DNA from: Moniliella sp. 'wahieum'
Taxonomy: Eukaryota > Basidiomycota > Moniliellomycetes > Moniliellales > Moniliellaceae
Length of the DNA: 64,000 bases
Reading direction: 5' to 3'
NCBI GenBank assembly: GCA_003971905.1
Contig: RSEE01000154.1
Location: 1-64,000, forward strand
The notes beneath the pieces are model-generated. The model did no database searches. It was not told the origin of the DNA and saw only the letters and a program-made list of their open reading frames with translations. Shown in pieces: positions 8,736 through 21,100 of the stretch (within the stretch, counting starts at the first letter, position 1; each line of letters begins with the position of its first letter). Made by a program: the position numbers and the translations under genes.

Positions 8736-11700
8736 GCAACGGCAGCAGCAGCAGCAGCAGCAGCAACAGCAACAGCGGCAAGACCAAGAGGAGCAGCAGC
8801 AGCTCGCCCGTCTTCGTAACCCTCACCGCCGCACCCAAAGCTACGCCCCTCAGGCCCATTCCAGCTCCTCTCCTGGCCCCGGAATGGGTTTGGGACGGAT
8901 GGGTCCGGCAGCGAACGGGCCGATGGGTCTGCCCCGCCCGCCCGGTGGGTACGGGCTGATGGGCGGGATTCCGCCGGCGGCATACACTGCCAACGAATAT
9001 GGCGTGCCTTCCTACGGTTCCTCGGCCGCCCCGGGCCATGGCCGCCGGCACAGTGTGACCATCACCCCTCGTGGTGTGCCGTCGCGCCCGGGTCAAGTAC
9101 CGACGGCGGCGCCGTTCCGGATGGATCGGCGTCGCGGCATGTACCGCGCGACTCGTATGCTGCCCCGCAGGCGTTTGCGCCTGCCCCGCCGGCACCTGGC
9201 CCGGCAAGCTACCAGCTGGCCCAGGCAGCGATGCAACTCCAGACTCTGGCGCCCGAGTACCTTCTTGCTGGAGGTGGCCTGCTCAACGTCGATGCCCTGG
9301 GCGGGATGGGAATGCACGATTTGGCCGATGGGTTTACCAGTGGATACGACGGGTTCCCGCCCCCTGCCCGGTGCAGGCCAGGGCGGCGCTCGCCGTGGAC
9401 ACGGTCGCCAAGGTTCGGTGGGTCGGTCCATGTCCCAGCAGGCGATTAAGCCAAGGTGCTTGACCTGGTCCAAGCCCAAGCTCAGCTTGCCTCGCTCCAC
9501 CACAGCCGCAACCAGATCACCACGGGCGCGCATAGCCGTATGGCCTCTATGGCCTCTTCCTTCCCGCTCGGCCATGGTCGGTCCGAGTCGTTTGGCAACG
9601 CGGCCTCACTCGGTGGTGGTGGTGGCGGTCGGAAAGCGCTGTTTGGATCGTACCTCCCTCAATCGGCTTTGCCTCCGCTCTTGTCGACGGGCAAACTGGT
9701 GGTCGGGGTGCTGCGAATCAACAAGCGCAACCGAGGCGACGCCTATGTCACCACCGAAGTGCTCGATGGTGACATCTTCATCTCGGGCTCTAAGGATCGC
9801 AACCGTGCGCTCGAAGGCGACGTGGTCGCGGTCGAGTTGCTCGACCCGAACGAGGTGTGGAACATCAAGAAAGAAAAGGAAGACAAGAAACGGCGCAAGG
9901 AAGAAGCGACGGGCGCCGGTCGTCCTGGCCACCAAACCATGCCGTCGGTCAGCGGCGGGCTGCAAGGATCCGGCAAGCCGGTCAACAAATCCAAACGACG
10001 ACATTGAAGTCGAAGGCGCCCAGCTGGCCTTGATTGAAGACGAGACGGATTACGACGAGCGGCCGCCCGCGTTGGCGGGCCATGTGGTGGCCATTGTTGA
10101 GCGTACGCCGGCCAGCTTTTCTGGTACCTTAGGTCTGCTTCGCCCTTCGTCCGCAGCCACCAAGGAGAGAGCAGCAGGCGGAGCGCATGGCCGTGGGCAA
10201 GTCGATACCTCGGCCGCGTCCAAGCCCCTGGTCCGGGTGGCCGGCCCCGCATTGTGTGGTTCCGGCCGACAGACAAGCGGGTGCCACTTTTGCCATCCGG
10301 CCGACCAGGCCCCCGCTGAGTTCTGGGACGAGGAAGGCAACGCGCACGAAACGGCATTTGCCAACCGTCTGTTCGTGGCATGCATCAAGCGATGGCCCAT
10401 CACCTCTCTCCACCCCTTTGGTGCGCTGGTAGAGGAGGTGGGGGTGATTGGAAATGTCGAGGCACAGACCCTGGCGCTGCTCAAGGACCATGTGTGCATG
10501 GCCACCGAGCACTTTTCCGACGCGACGTTGCGTCTGTGGCCCGACCCGCTCCGGGCCAGGCTGCGTGGACCGTGCAAGAGAATGATATGCAGGGCCGCCG
10601 CGACTGCGGGAGTGGGACACATTTACCCTTGCCCCCGTCTCGGCCCCGGCGCTGGCGTTGGAGGTGCAGCAAGAGGCAGAGCAAGAGGTTGCTTACTCGG
10701 TCCGTTCCACCCCCGATGGCTCGGTCCAACTCGCGGTGCACGTGGCCGATGTTGCGTACTTTGTTCGTCCTGGCACAGCGGTGGACCGCGACGCGCGCAA
10801 GCGCGGCGCCTCTGTCCAGCTGGTCCAACGATCGGTCCCGATGCTGCCACCCGGTCTGTCGGAAGACGCGGCGGCGCTGCTCCCCTCGCTCGATCGGTTG
10901 GCGGTCAGTGTCATTCTCACTCTGGCGCCCTCGTCCGATGCAGAGACGTCGATGGAAGAGGGCCAGGTGAGGACATGCCAAGCGGAGGTGACGGACGTTT
11001 GGATTGGGCGGACGGTGGTTCGTTCGGACGCGCATGTGGACCCGGTTTGCTCACCGCCGTCTTGGAGGGGCACAACGACCGACTTTCCGCCTCTGTGGCG
11101 GAGGGAGTGCGCACGGCCATGCCCTTGCGCTGCGTCTGCGCTCGGCGCGCGATGCTGACGGCCAACTGGACGCGCTGGTTGCACATGCTCCAGGACTCGC
11201 ATTACCCTCGATGCCAACGGTCTGCCCACTGACGCCTCTGTCCGCCGGCCGGCGAATCGGAGACGATGGCGCATGAGTTTAGTGTGGCGGCGAATGCGGC
11301 GGTGGGTGCGCGTTTGGTCGCTGCTCTGCCCGACTCGGCGCTGTTGGTGCGGCAAGATGCTCCTTCGGCACGCAAGCTCGAGTTGTTGGCGAGCAAGATG
11401 GCCAAGGTGGCGCCGGGATCAAGTGGGACCTTGGTTCGGCGACGGCGTTGGACCGGAGTTTGGCTGCGCTCAAGCGATGGGCCGACGAACGGGTCGGGAG
11501 GCGAGCGAGAGCATCTCCAGCGCCAACGGCAGCGGGCTGCGCTGCTCGCCTTGGCCCAACGTGCGTTGATCCCGGCCAAAGCGTTCTCGGCTGGCATGGT
11601 GGACATCTCGAAGTACTCCCACTATGCACTGTCTCTCCCGTTGCTCACTCACTTCACTGCCGCTCAGCCGGTACGCTGATGTGGCGGTGCAGCGGCAAGT

Positions 11701-12827
11701 GCTCGATGCTCTGGTTGAGCCGGCGTCGCTGTCCGGGTCCGAGGCCGGCTCGGCAGGTGACAAGGACAGTGCCGAGGTCAAGGCCAAGGACGCTGGAGCT
11801 CCAGAGGCCGTGGGTACCGACCCGGCAGCCAAGCCGGCTGTGGCCAAGGAGACAGTGGCCAAAGAAACGGTGGCCAAGCTGGCGCAAGTGTTGCAACGCC
11901 AAGTTGGCCGCGGGCCAGCTGGCTGGGGAAAGCAGTGGCCATCTGTACCTGTGTCTGTTGGTGCACGACCTGACGATGCGGTACGGTGCAGTGATTCGCA
12001 ATGCGACAGTGACGGCCGTGTGCCCGACGGGGCTGGACGTGCTGGTGCCAGAGCTGAATGTGGAGAAGCGGGTGCACGCGGACCTGTTGCCGGTGCATGC
12101 GGCGCTGCACGATGCGGCGAGCGGGACACTGACGCTGCACTGGCGGAACGGGGTGGACGTGCTGCAGCACTTGGACGAGACGTCGGCGGATACGCATGCG
12201 CGGCGGTTGCGTGAGCTGGCTGCGACGCAGCTGGCTTGATGGAGACCACGTCGCTCTCTACGGCCGAGGACGGATGCGCTGTTTGACCAGGACACGTTGG
12301 ACGAGGAGAAGAACGGGCGGCTCAGCGGACACGCCAGGCAGCACTGCACGCCCTCATGTCGGGCCAAGACGCGCGCACGTCAGCTCAACGTTGGAAGTCC
12401 TACCAGCTGTCGGAGTATGCGCGGCGCAACCCGCTCCCCGCTGCGTTGGGCGGGGAACCGATGCGTCCGTCCGACAGCTCCGTGTCGACGGAATCCTTGG
12501 CTTCGTCCCATCTTGGTGCCGCAGGCAGTCAGCTAGCTCCACCACTACCGTCCCACACGACGCTAGCAGTTCCAACGCTCCCACCACGGGCTCTGACGCG
12601 CAGGGATCGTGTCCCCCCCGGAGTTGGCGTGGCGGCTGTGTGGGGCAACGGTCACCCATACGGCGGCTGCGCCGCGCGCCCCGGTCCGTTGGGCAGCACC
12701 GTACAGACCATTGCTGAGCTCGACACGTTGCCCGTGATCTTACTGTCGGACATGACCAAGTCCCCCCCGTGCTAAGGTGTATGCGGTCAACCCGTTTGCT
12801 CCACGGGCTCTTGGACCGCGCCCGTAG
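7920..12827 (+). CDS. SSD1: SSD1-family RNA-binding protein (RNB pseudonuclease)
   Basis: This is a fungal SSD1 homologue: an mRNA-binding translational regulator of cell-wall genes, related to Dis3/RNase II. The N-terminal part is Pro/His/Gln-rich and disordered. An intron at about 8597-8670 (GTAGGT..CTTCCAG) precedes a polyglutamine tract, then RRTQSYAP and GHGRRHSVTI blocks seen in this family. A cold-shock domain follows (LLSTGKLVVGVLRINKRNRG, about 9680), then the RNB domain (AVHVADVAYFVRPGTAVDRD, about 10740). The C-terminus ends VKVYAVNPFAPRAL-like at 12827. The Asp-rich RNB catalytic motif is absent; the corresponding stretch reads QQEAEQEVAYSVRSTPDG, as expected for an inactive SSD1. 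Frame changes occur near 9115, 9420, 10000, 10240, 11000-11270, 11670, 12240 and 12770. The start is uncertain: the ATG at 7920 would need one frame change. Confidence 0.85.
8682..8808 (+). repeat. CAG/CAA polyglutamine tract
   Basis: Mostly CAG with interspersed CAA, CGG and a few other codons, coding glutamine runs inside SSD1 immediately after its intron. The mixed codons lower slippage, but length polymorphism is likely. Polyglutamine or polyproline stretches near the N-terminus are common in SSD1 proteins. Confidence 0.9.
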
Positions 12828-12849
12828 TCATGTGAACCTGTAAACCTGC

Positions 12850-13640
12850 GAAGTGCGAACGGTGGAAAGAAGCTGTCTCATGGGAATTCCATGGAATCCC
12901 ATGATGGAATGCCATGGCGCGCCATGGCAAACCTCGTCCTACGTTCCTCCCCACCCCCCCCCCTTCCTTCCCCTGTCCCGTGGCTCTAGCGGTCCCATGG
13001 GACGGTCCCCCAAGTTCCTAGTTCCAAATTCTCCGCTTCAAGTTCCAAGTTCTCTGCTCCCAATTCTCTGCTCCAAGTTTCTCGTTCAGGCCCACGCTGC
13101 GGCCCAAGTTCCGGCCCAAGCTTAGGCTCATATCCATTCTTCTTCCATGCACCCATCCACTCAACTCCACTCCACTCCACTTCAATTCAATCCACTTCAA
13201 TCCAATCCATTCTGCCTCATCTCGGTTCTTGAGGTCTTGCTCTTGCTCTTGCTTTTGCTCTTGCTTTTGCTCCTGGCCCACCCGGCTTTACTTTGTTTTC
13301 CTCTCTTCGCTTCGGCTGCCACCCCGTTTTGGCCATCTTTTTTTTTCCTTTTTTCTTTTCTTTCTTTTTCCCGCGCGCGCCCCTTATCGGCCCCCCCCCC
13401 CCCCCCCTTCCCTGCCGCCACGTCTCTTGCTCTCTTTACTCCTTCCTGCTGGTCCCATTCCAAATGGCCGGTTCTGGGCGGCTGCATTGGTCCCGACGCA
13501 TATGCTTCACTACGCCTACCCTGGACCGGCCCATTCGCCCGCGGCCGCATCTGGTTGGGATGAGATGCCTTTTTTTCTTTGTCTTCTCTTTCGTTCTCTT
13601 CTTTTGCCTACTGTGGATGGACGCAGGACGCTAAGCCCAC
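12850..13640. repeat. Pyrimidine-rich simple-sequence region
   Basis: It contains gttccaagttc-type repeats (13015-13110), cactccactcaattcaatcc repeats (13160-13210), cttgctcttgctttt repeats (13229-13280), T-runs and a run of about 17 C (13390-13408). There is no supported gene. Runs of this kind are prone to miscounted bases. Confidence 0.75.
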
Positions 13641-14309
13641 TCAAGCTAAACCAAGCCAAGCTCAGCTACGGCAAACCAAGCACAAGCATTTTTGCAGGGG
13701 CTTCCAAGCTAAACGCGAAACAAAACGAACCGTGAGCGCTGAGCAGATTTGATTTGGCCAATTGGCTTGCACTAGATCTAGATCTTCTTTGCTTTTGCTG
13801 TTTGCTGTTTGCTGTTCTAATAGTAGAAGTTCTAGTAGTACTCAGGTGGGCACCGGGCAACGAGGCTGGTCATATAAGCCTCCCTCTCGTAGCACTACTA
13901 CCTCCGTTTTTTAGTCGAGTTCCAGGCAATGAGTTTGGTGAGAGGTTCCAGTGCGCATTCTCCGGATTCCATACTACCTTCAACAGACGTCATCAATAGC
14001 GAGGCAGGGACGAAGCAGTCTTACTTTAGTACTAACCTTAGCGGATTCTGACATGTCACAGGGGGGCGTATTCTTTCTATATAGTGTCACGCGTCACGGG
14101 CGAAGACGGGCTGGCAAGCCCGGCGGAACCTACGTGCGCCCTTCGCCTTCCTAACCCCGTCCCAGGTTGGTCAGTGGGTCGGATCCGACCTGATCCGATC
14201 TTCAAGCTAAGGCCCGTCTGCTGTCTGATAAGAGAGCTCGATCCTAAGTTTAATCCAGTTCCATCGCGGCGGGCTCGACCACCAGCGCAATATTATCAAG
14301 TCTACGTAT

Positions 14310-14520
14310 CCGAGCGACAACGGTCGCCTTCCGTCTAAGTTAAACGTTAATTGAGGATCCCAGTTTCGTGGTTCCCTGCTTCCCTTTGTGTTCTTGCGAC
14401 GCTAGTCGCCCCATGCTGGTTTATCTTACTTCTCTGCGTTGTACTTGTGGCAACCCCGAGCGACAATAGTCGCCCCATGCCTGTTACCTTACCTTTCTAG
14501 GCTGTCCGTGCGGCAGCCGT
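14310..14520. promoter_or_regulatory. Three GCGAC-N4-GTCGC dyads within a ~64 bp direct repeat
   Basis: The palindromic motif GCGAC-N4-GTCGC occurs exactly at 14314-14327, 14396-14409 and 14460-14473, with different spacers (aacg, gcta, aata). The last two lie at the start of two diverged copies of a repeat of about 64 bases (14396-14458 and 14460-14518). Conserved arms with free spacers suggest a binding site for a dimeric regulator. Equally, the dyads may just be part of a degenerate repeat. The nearest downstream gene is the aspartic protease, about 1.25 kb away. Confidence 0.4.
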
Positions 14521-15608
14521 CTCCCCTGTTCACCCTGTCTCCCCTGTTCCCCGTCCATCCTCTGTTGCCTTGTTTCCCTTTAGTCCTTGTCTGTTAGCAA
14601 TGGTTCGTGGCTTTCCCCCACGGTCCATTGGCCTCTCCCCTCCTCTCCTTGCCAATGGATCAATCCAGCACAGGCAACTCCTCCTCGTAGTTGCTCCTCC
14701 AGCCCCGTCGTCAGATCTCAGCTGCCCCAGCCCAAGTCCAGCCGGCAGTTCAGCGCGCGTGTGATCCTGCCTACAGCCACGCCGCCCCCAGTCGCAGTCC
14801 CCAGTCCCAGCCCAGCCTCATGCACGGCCCATGCTGTCAACGGCGCTGAAGCTGCGTAGTCGGGGCGCAGCAGGAGGGGTTCTGCCAATACTGGGTGCAA
14901 TGGGCACAAAGCATCGTCCCAATGAGCCCATAAGACCATGGCGGGCTGCGGATGATGTCCGCAGGATGGACAAGATGTCGACTGGCTCTCTCTCACTAGG
15001 CTAACAGGACTGAGTACTGACGCGTGTTTGGATGAGAGGTGTACGACATACGGGGTCAGCGTCCGGAGACGACGGCGGAGCGCCCCGTAACATGTAACAG
15101 GAGGCACCGAGCATGGCTCGCAGGAGAGTACTGAGTGATCCTACACCCGCACCAGCAGAGGCGCGGGATACGGGCTACTATTCTCTGCGAGCTGATCGAC
15201 ATAGTCATCGAGAGGGTTCAGAGTACACATTATAAGAAGCTTACGATGATAGTTTATCCGATATGTACCCCATGGTGTCATGCACGTCACTTGTGACCTG
15301 GAGTTCTGATGGTCCTCAAGGGCGATGCTGGTGGTGGTGGGGTCGCAACCAGCCATGCCTGCAGAGGAACATCACGCATCGAGTCGCCATCAGGCCTGAG
15401 GGCCTCAGGGGCTAAGCTGCAGGACAAGGAGAATACGTAATAGCAGGAGAAGGAAAACAACGGAACTCCTAGGCCTGAGAAGGAACTGAAGGGACAATGA
15501 CCAGAGTGCGAGCCGCCCACCTGAACATCACTTAGTTTGCTATAGTACGTCGTACCGCTCTCCATAGGAAAAAAGCCCCTATTATCGCCCCTCCTTCACC
15601 TCCCCAAA

Positions 15609-15615
15609 TATAAAA
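15609..15615 (+). promoter_or_regulatory. TATA box of the aspartic protease
   Basis: The sequence tataaaa lies about 118 bases upstream of the protease ATG (15733). It is followed by a C/T-rich stretch (15625-15725) typical of fungal transcription start regions. Position and context fit a core promoter for a strongly expressed gene. Confidence 0.55.
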
Positions 15616-15732
15616 CGGTTCGCATTCACCAGTCCCTTTTTTGCTCTTCATTTTCTCCCACCCCCCATCACTCCTCTTTCCTCTCCCCAAGTACCTCTCT
15701 TTCCCCTCCACGTCTCTTCACGACTTTTGATC

Positions 15733-17312
15733 ATGCATCTTCCTAACACGTTCGTCGCGCTAGCTGTGGCGCTGGGAGCCACGGGCGCATTGGCTGCCCC
15801 CTCGCCCACGGGCCACCGTCGGTCGATTACCCGCCCCTACAGCGCAACGAAGGACGCAGCCTTGACTGACGGTAAGGTAGACCAGAGCAAGTTGGCATCC
15901 GAACTTGCCCGCTTGCGCTCCAAGTACGCCGCTGGTATGGCAACTACGAGCGAACGTCGGTCACAAGCACATGCTTGACGCTACTAATCTCGTCCATCGC
16001 GACACGGGTAATGTCCCCTCGCTGTGCAAGAAGGCGGTATGCGATGGACTGGCCCGGCCGAGTGGGGCGGTCAGAAATCCAACTTCGTACGTCGTAACGT
16101 CCCACTCCTCCTATCTATCATTTTGGTTTCTTCCAAAGAGTCCACCTGGGAGCCCCACACTTCCCCTTGAGCTATTAATGCGAAGCGGTTCATGCGGAAG
16201 CGCATCGTGGATGGAACGCTAACGTGAGAGGTTTACGATACCTGCAATGTGCGAACAGTTTTGACACGGGCAGTTCGGACACGATTGTCAATCCGGATGC
16301 CTATCGCCGTCGAAGTCAGCTCATCAAAAGACACGGGCACGACGTTCGACGCCGCTTATGGAACCGGTTCTGTGAGCTTCAGGGGAAGTTTACTCCGACA
16401 CGCTGAGCATTGGCGGTGTGTGTCAGCGAACACTGCGTACATTGGACATTCCAACAAAAACCTTCATAAGCAACGAGGGGAACAGTCAAGGGCTTGCGGG
16501 ATGGCCTTCCCTTCCCTCTCCTTTTCAGCAAAAGGAACCCTTCTTCCAGTCTCTCATCAAGGCCGGTGGCCTGGACCAGGAAGGGTTCACCATGAAGCTC
16601 CGGACCGAAGGAACGTCGACGATGACCTTGGGATCCATCAGCTCCAGCGCCGAGTATGTCCCGGCCACCAAGCCTGCGTACTGGTCAGTCGCAGGCAAGA
16701 TTAACGACCAATCCATCACGGCCGTCATCGACTCGGGCACAAGTATGATTGTTGGTGCGTCCCACTCCCCTTTGGATTGTTTCGATACCAAAGGCAACTT
16801 ATATGACCTTATCCGCGTGTTGTGGGCGATGATCAATGACCATACACAGCCCCCCGTCCGAGGCCAAGCAGCTGTACAAGTCGTTGGGCTGCAAAACGCA
16901 AGAAAGCGACGGCTGGCTCGAGGCGACGTACAATTGCTCTTCTCCGCCCGATGTGAGCATGACGTTTGGTTCGAAACAAATCTCCTTGGCAATGCCACGT
17001 CGTTGAGAAGAGTGGCCAGATGTGTTTGTTTGCCGTTGTGGGCAGGGACCTGGGGATTGACGGATGGGTCACGGGCGATTCGCTGTTCCTCAACACGGTA
17101 CGTAGAATTATATCCAATGTGCTCTTCTTTCTTCTTTTTGTTTTCTTTTCATCTTCCTTCCGCCTCTCAACAGTATCTCGAGCCATACGGAGCAAAGGGA
17201 GGGAGAGAGAGGGGATGCACACGACGGGGACTGACAATCTTGTGTACCTGCGCGACGTGGTGTCTAGGTGATCTCCTTCGACGTGGCCAAACAACGCGTT
17301 GGGTTCGAGTAA
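15733..17312 (+). CDS. Secreted pepsin-like aspartic protease (family A1)
   Basis: An extracellular or vacuolar acid endopeptidase. The ATG at 15733 opens a signal peptide (HLPNTFVALAVALGATGALA) and then a propeptide (DGKVDQSKLASELARLRSKY). The first catalytic motif is FDTGSSDTIVNP at about 16260, followed by the flap region YGTGSVSFRG (about 16350). The second motif is AVIDSGTSMIVG at about 16725. The C-terminal part includes GDSLFLNT (about 17080) and ends VISFDVAKQRVGFE before TAA at 17310-17312. The gene is split by several introns, including one between FLNT (about 17098, gtacgt) and the final exon (about 17268). Frame changes near 16010, 16380 and 16990 are introns or indels. It is shorter than some A1 enzymes but has both active-site halves. 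Confidence 0.85.
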
Positions 17313-18120
17313 GAACCGCCAGCCGGCGCGGGGGGTTGTGTTCGTCGCGTGGGTCCACGCCATCCGCCGAGACCCGTTGTCTGTCTGCCGTTCGTGTGCG
17401 GCAAGTGCCGAACCTTCAAGGCATTTGACGTGCATGTCATCGGACACGCTTTGTTTTTCGCCAGGGGAAAATCTTAACTTGTTTTGTTGATCCTTGTCCA
17501 CTACTACCCCTTTCTCTGCTACGTACATTTCGTCGCTCACGCCAGTGGCAGTTGTGCGACGACGCTGCCCGTCTCGGTGTCTCCAGGTCAGAGCCTTCAG
17601 GCGTTGCTATAATGATCAAAGATTATGGAATCCGATTGGATAAGGCTGAGGCGACACGAACACGAGTAGTTGAACAACAGGGAGCGCGTGTTGTGACATG
17701 GAGACTCATGTCTACTTCTCTCTCCTATGTTCATGACCGACCCTGCTTCCTCTCATCACGTCTTCGTTCATCCTCCGTGATTAATGAGTAGTTCCCTTGA
17801 TCCTACCACCTACTACTCGACTAGGTGTACTTACGCGACGTCTGGTTCCCCTGCCTTTTTACCAACGCGGCGCGACAGTTCGGGTGAAAGAGAGAGGACG
17901 GGACGGATGCGTGCAGGGTACTACGAGCTAACTGGGAGAGAGCCAACCGAACCGAGCCGAAACCACCAAACCAAACCAAACCAAACAAAACAAAACAAAA
18001 CAAAGCAAAAAATGAACTAGCAGGCCAAAATGCATTGGGGAACTGATCTGATCTCGCGACTTCGCGATCTGACGGTGCCCAGTCGGCTGAGTGGGAGCAC
18101 GCTCGGTACGCTCGGTACGC
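17313..18120. other. Convergent intergenic spacer
   Basis: It lies between the stops of the protease and RPA135. No supported gene. An aacca/acaaa pentamer run lies at 17962-18010. Confidence 0.5.
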
Positions 18121-21100
18121 TCAGTACTGGACATCGAAACGGATGCGCATGTTCATGGCGGCGAGCTCGGCGACGAGGTAGCGCAAGACATAAGGTACAG
18201 CGACGACGTCCAATTCTCCGACGGAGCGGAGGAGTGCGTGGCGGGGGACCTTGATAGCGTTGTCCTTGTTGTGCCTCGTCATTTCGGCTGGGGTGGTAGC
18301 GCGGTGTAGTGAGTGCCTTTTGGTCTTCTGCGCGGCACAAGCGACAAAATTCGCCATTGGGACCCATGCCACGTCGAGCAGCTAGGTCGGTACGTAAATC
18401 GATCGTTTGAGCGTCCAGTCCGCTCGTCGTTTCCTCGTACCCGACCGAGACGAGTGACCCGCACCGCCGACACACCATGCCGTCGAGTAATCCGAGCAGT
18501 TCATCAGTCGGTCTTGGAGGAGGAACGCCGTGCCATGCGCAAGCATTGCGTCGCGCTCCATTTCTCCTAGACGAATACCACCTTGCCGTTTGCGGCCCTT
18601 GACGGGCTGGGGGTACGCTGGTCAATTGGTCCCGTGGTACGCACTTGGAACTTATCGTTGACCATGTGACGCAGACGTTGGTAGTACACCACGCCGAGGT
18701 AAATGTCAGCCGGGAACGGTTCGCCCGTGATACCGAGTACATCGGTTCGTGGCCCATGTAATGTACCCGGCCTTGACGAGTTGCTGACCGAAAAAGTCGA
18801 CGGGGGTATCGTCTTCGGAGAAGGACCAAGGGGTAGAGTCTTGTGCGATCCCATGCATCGCACCTGCTTTGCAGCCATCGACTCGATCAACATCCCGATC
18901 GTCATACGGGACGGGAAGGCGTGCGGGTTGATAATCACGTCGGGCTGCATGCCCGATTCCGAGAAGGGCATATCGACCTGTGGCCACTTTTGGGAGCACA
19001 CACCTTTTTGTCCGTGCCGCGACGAAAAACTATCGCCAATGACGGGGGAACGGGGAATGCGCAAGGTAACTTGAATTTTCTGTGCTTCGCGCGCGCCCGT
19101 ACCCGCGTCCATGCCAATCACACGCACCGTATCCACGTACGCGTAATCGTCGCCCTTCATCTTCTCAAACGAGGTGACACCCGTAATCTCGTCCCAGTAC
19201 GCTAGGTACGCGTCGCCATTATTAAACCGTTCCCCGATCTGGGGCAGACCATCAACGTCGATCCGTTGACGGTGCGGGTGGGTGGGCGGCACGTCCGGTC
19301 CAAAGCCCAAGTGGACAGTAGAGAGTCCACTCCGCGTACCTTGGTGTTTCGATGTCAGATCCACAATCACCGATTTGTAAATCACCCCATACCCAAACCC
19401 ACGCTCGTGCGCCGACTTGTTGAGAATCATAGCGTCCTCCATATCGTACCCGTGTAGGAGATGACAGCGACAATCGCGTTGGCGCCATTGGGGTAATCGT
19501 CAAAGGAGTACTTGTTGTGCAGCCGCGGGGACGGGAGTCTGCGGCGTCTGGATACGATACAACTTGTTATCAGCACGGTGGTTAAGTGCGGTGGTAGAGG
19601 CGGTACCCATGGTCTGCTTGGCCATCTGGCACTGGTACATGTTCCGTGGCGACTGGTTAAAGTCTGAAAAGGGTGTCAGGTTGGCCAAGACCGAGAGGAC
19701 CGAGGTGGGTGCCAACTCAATGTGGGACGTCAGGCCCGTCTTGACGTCTTCGGGCTGACACGCCACGTCGAGGTACACCTGTTCAAAGGGTCCGACCATG
19801 TCGGGCTTGCCATTGGCCAAGAAGGTGACGGGACGCATCATGCGCGACCGGTTGCTAAACAGGTACAAGCCAGGGAACTGACCAGCGTGCGGGGGGGCAC
19901 CAAACCGATTTCCAGCTCGAGCGGCACGCCCCGTTGACCCTCGGTCTTCCACAAGCGCAAAGCGTAGGCCATACGAGACGCGAGCTCAGGCGTAGTATGT
20001 CAATCACCATACCATCCAGCATGACCACCATCGAAAGTGCCTTGGCCGACGTACCGGCGATATCGAGTGCATGGCCACCGTCGGAACCATGCCAGGCCAG
20101 CCAACACCTCGGGCACCCGACTGGTATCCGGCACCGAGGTCATGAGCTTACACGTGTGACTGAAGTGGTTCAGCAGAAACAGGGGGATCCGTCGGGGGTG
20201 TGAAGGGGCAGAGGAACCCCCAGGCCTCGGGGAGCAACTTGCGTACGGCCGTCGTCTTGAGCTCGGCAAAGAACGCACCACGGTGGACCGAGCGGAAGTG
20301 GGAGAGGAAACGGTAGTAGTTAAGTTTCTCAGCAACAATCGTGAACCCCGAAGCTTGTTTAAGATCGAGACCGGATTGGGACACTAGGTTGCCCGTGGCC
20401 AAGAACGCGGCGAGACGAGCGCCAATGTTGGAGGGGACCTTGCCCATCGCAGCGCTGATGTACTTGCCATCGAAAAAGTCGGGGGCGACCTTGGTGGAGC
20501 GGTTGTTGTTCATGTCCTTGTTGGGGCCGTAGGCGGCACGAAGGTCGATCTGGATCTGCTGCTTGACCTCGGTGAGGAACCTTCGAGGCGCTCCTTGATG
20601 ATTTGGCCATAGAGGAAGCCGGGCAAGAGGATGTCCTGGCACTGGGGGCTGTCTTCGTTGTCAGACACGACTCGTCAGCCACGTTCGAGTAAAGCTTGCG
20701 GATCATGTGGACCAGCATGCGGTACTTTTCCCGTGGCGATGCGAGATGCACCAGGACAATTTGGCTAATGAAGCGGGCACCAATTGGTAGTTGTCCCAGT
20801 CCTCCGGGGCACCCATGACAACACGGAACTTGTCCCCAATGTACTCGAGGCACTGGTTGCCATTGAACAGTTGGTAGTACTTGAAGCTGCGCAGCAGCAC
20901 CTCCACACGGTCCGTTAAGAACGTGTTCTCATAGTCTCCCTGCGCGATGGAAGTGAAGATTTCCTTGTCGGTAGCGTCAACGAGCGCTTGAGAACCATGA
21001 CAACGGGAATCATGTACTCTTGCTTGCGCCAACTGAAACGGAGCGTGATGTTACCATTCGCGAGATAATGGATCGTGTTAGTCATCGACACGAGGTCATC

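Noticed and set aside
7393-11232. One 1279-residue plus-strand gene
   Set aside because: It is an open frame through GC-rich sequence. Only parts (the segment after the SSD1 intron and around 10000-10560) match SSD1; the rest is out of frame.
18010-18130. Repeated cggtacgctc/ttgggg-like words as telomere
   Set aside because: They are too short and irregular, and lie inside the RPA135 3' flank.
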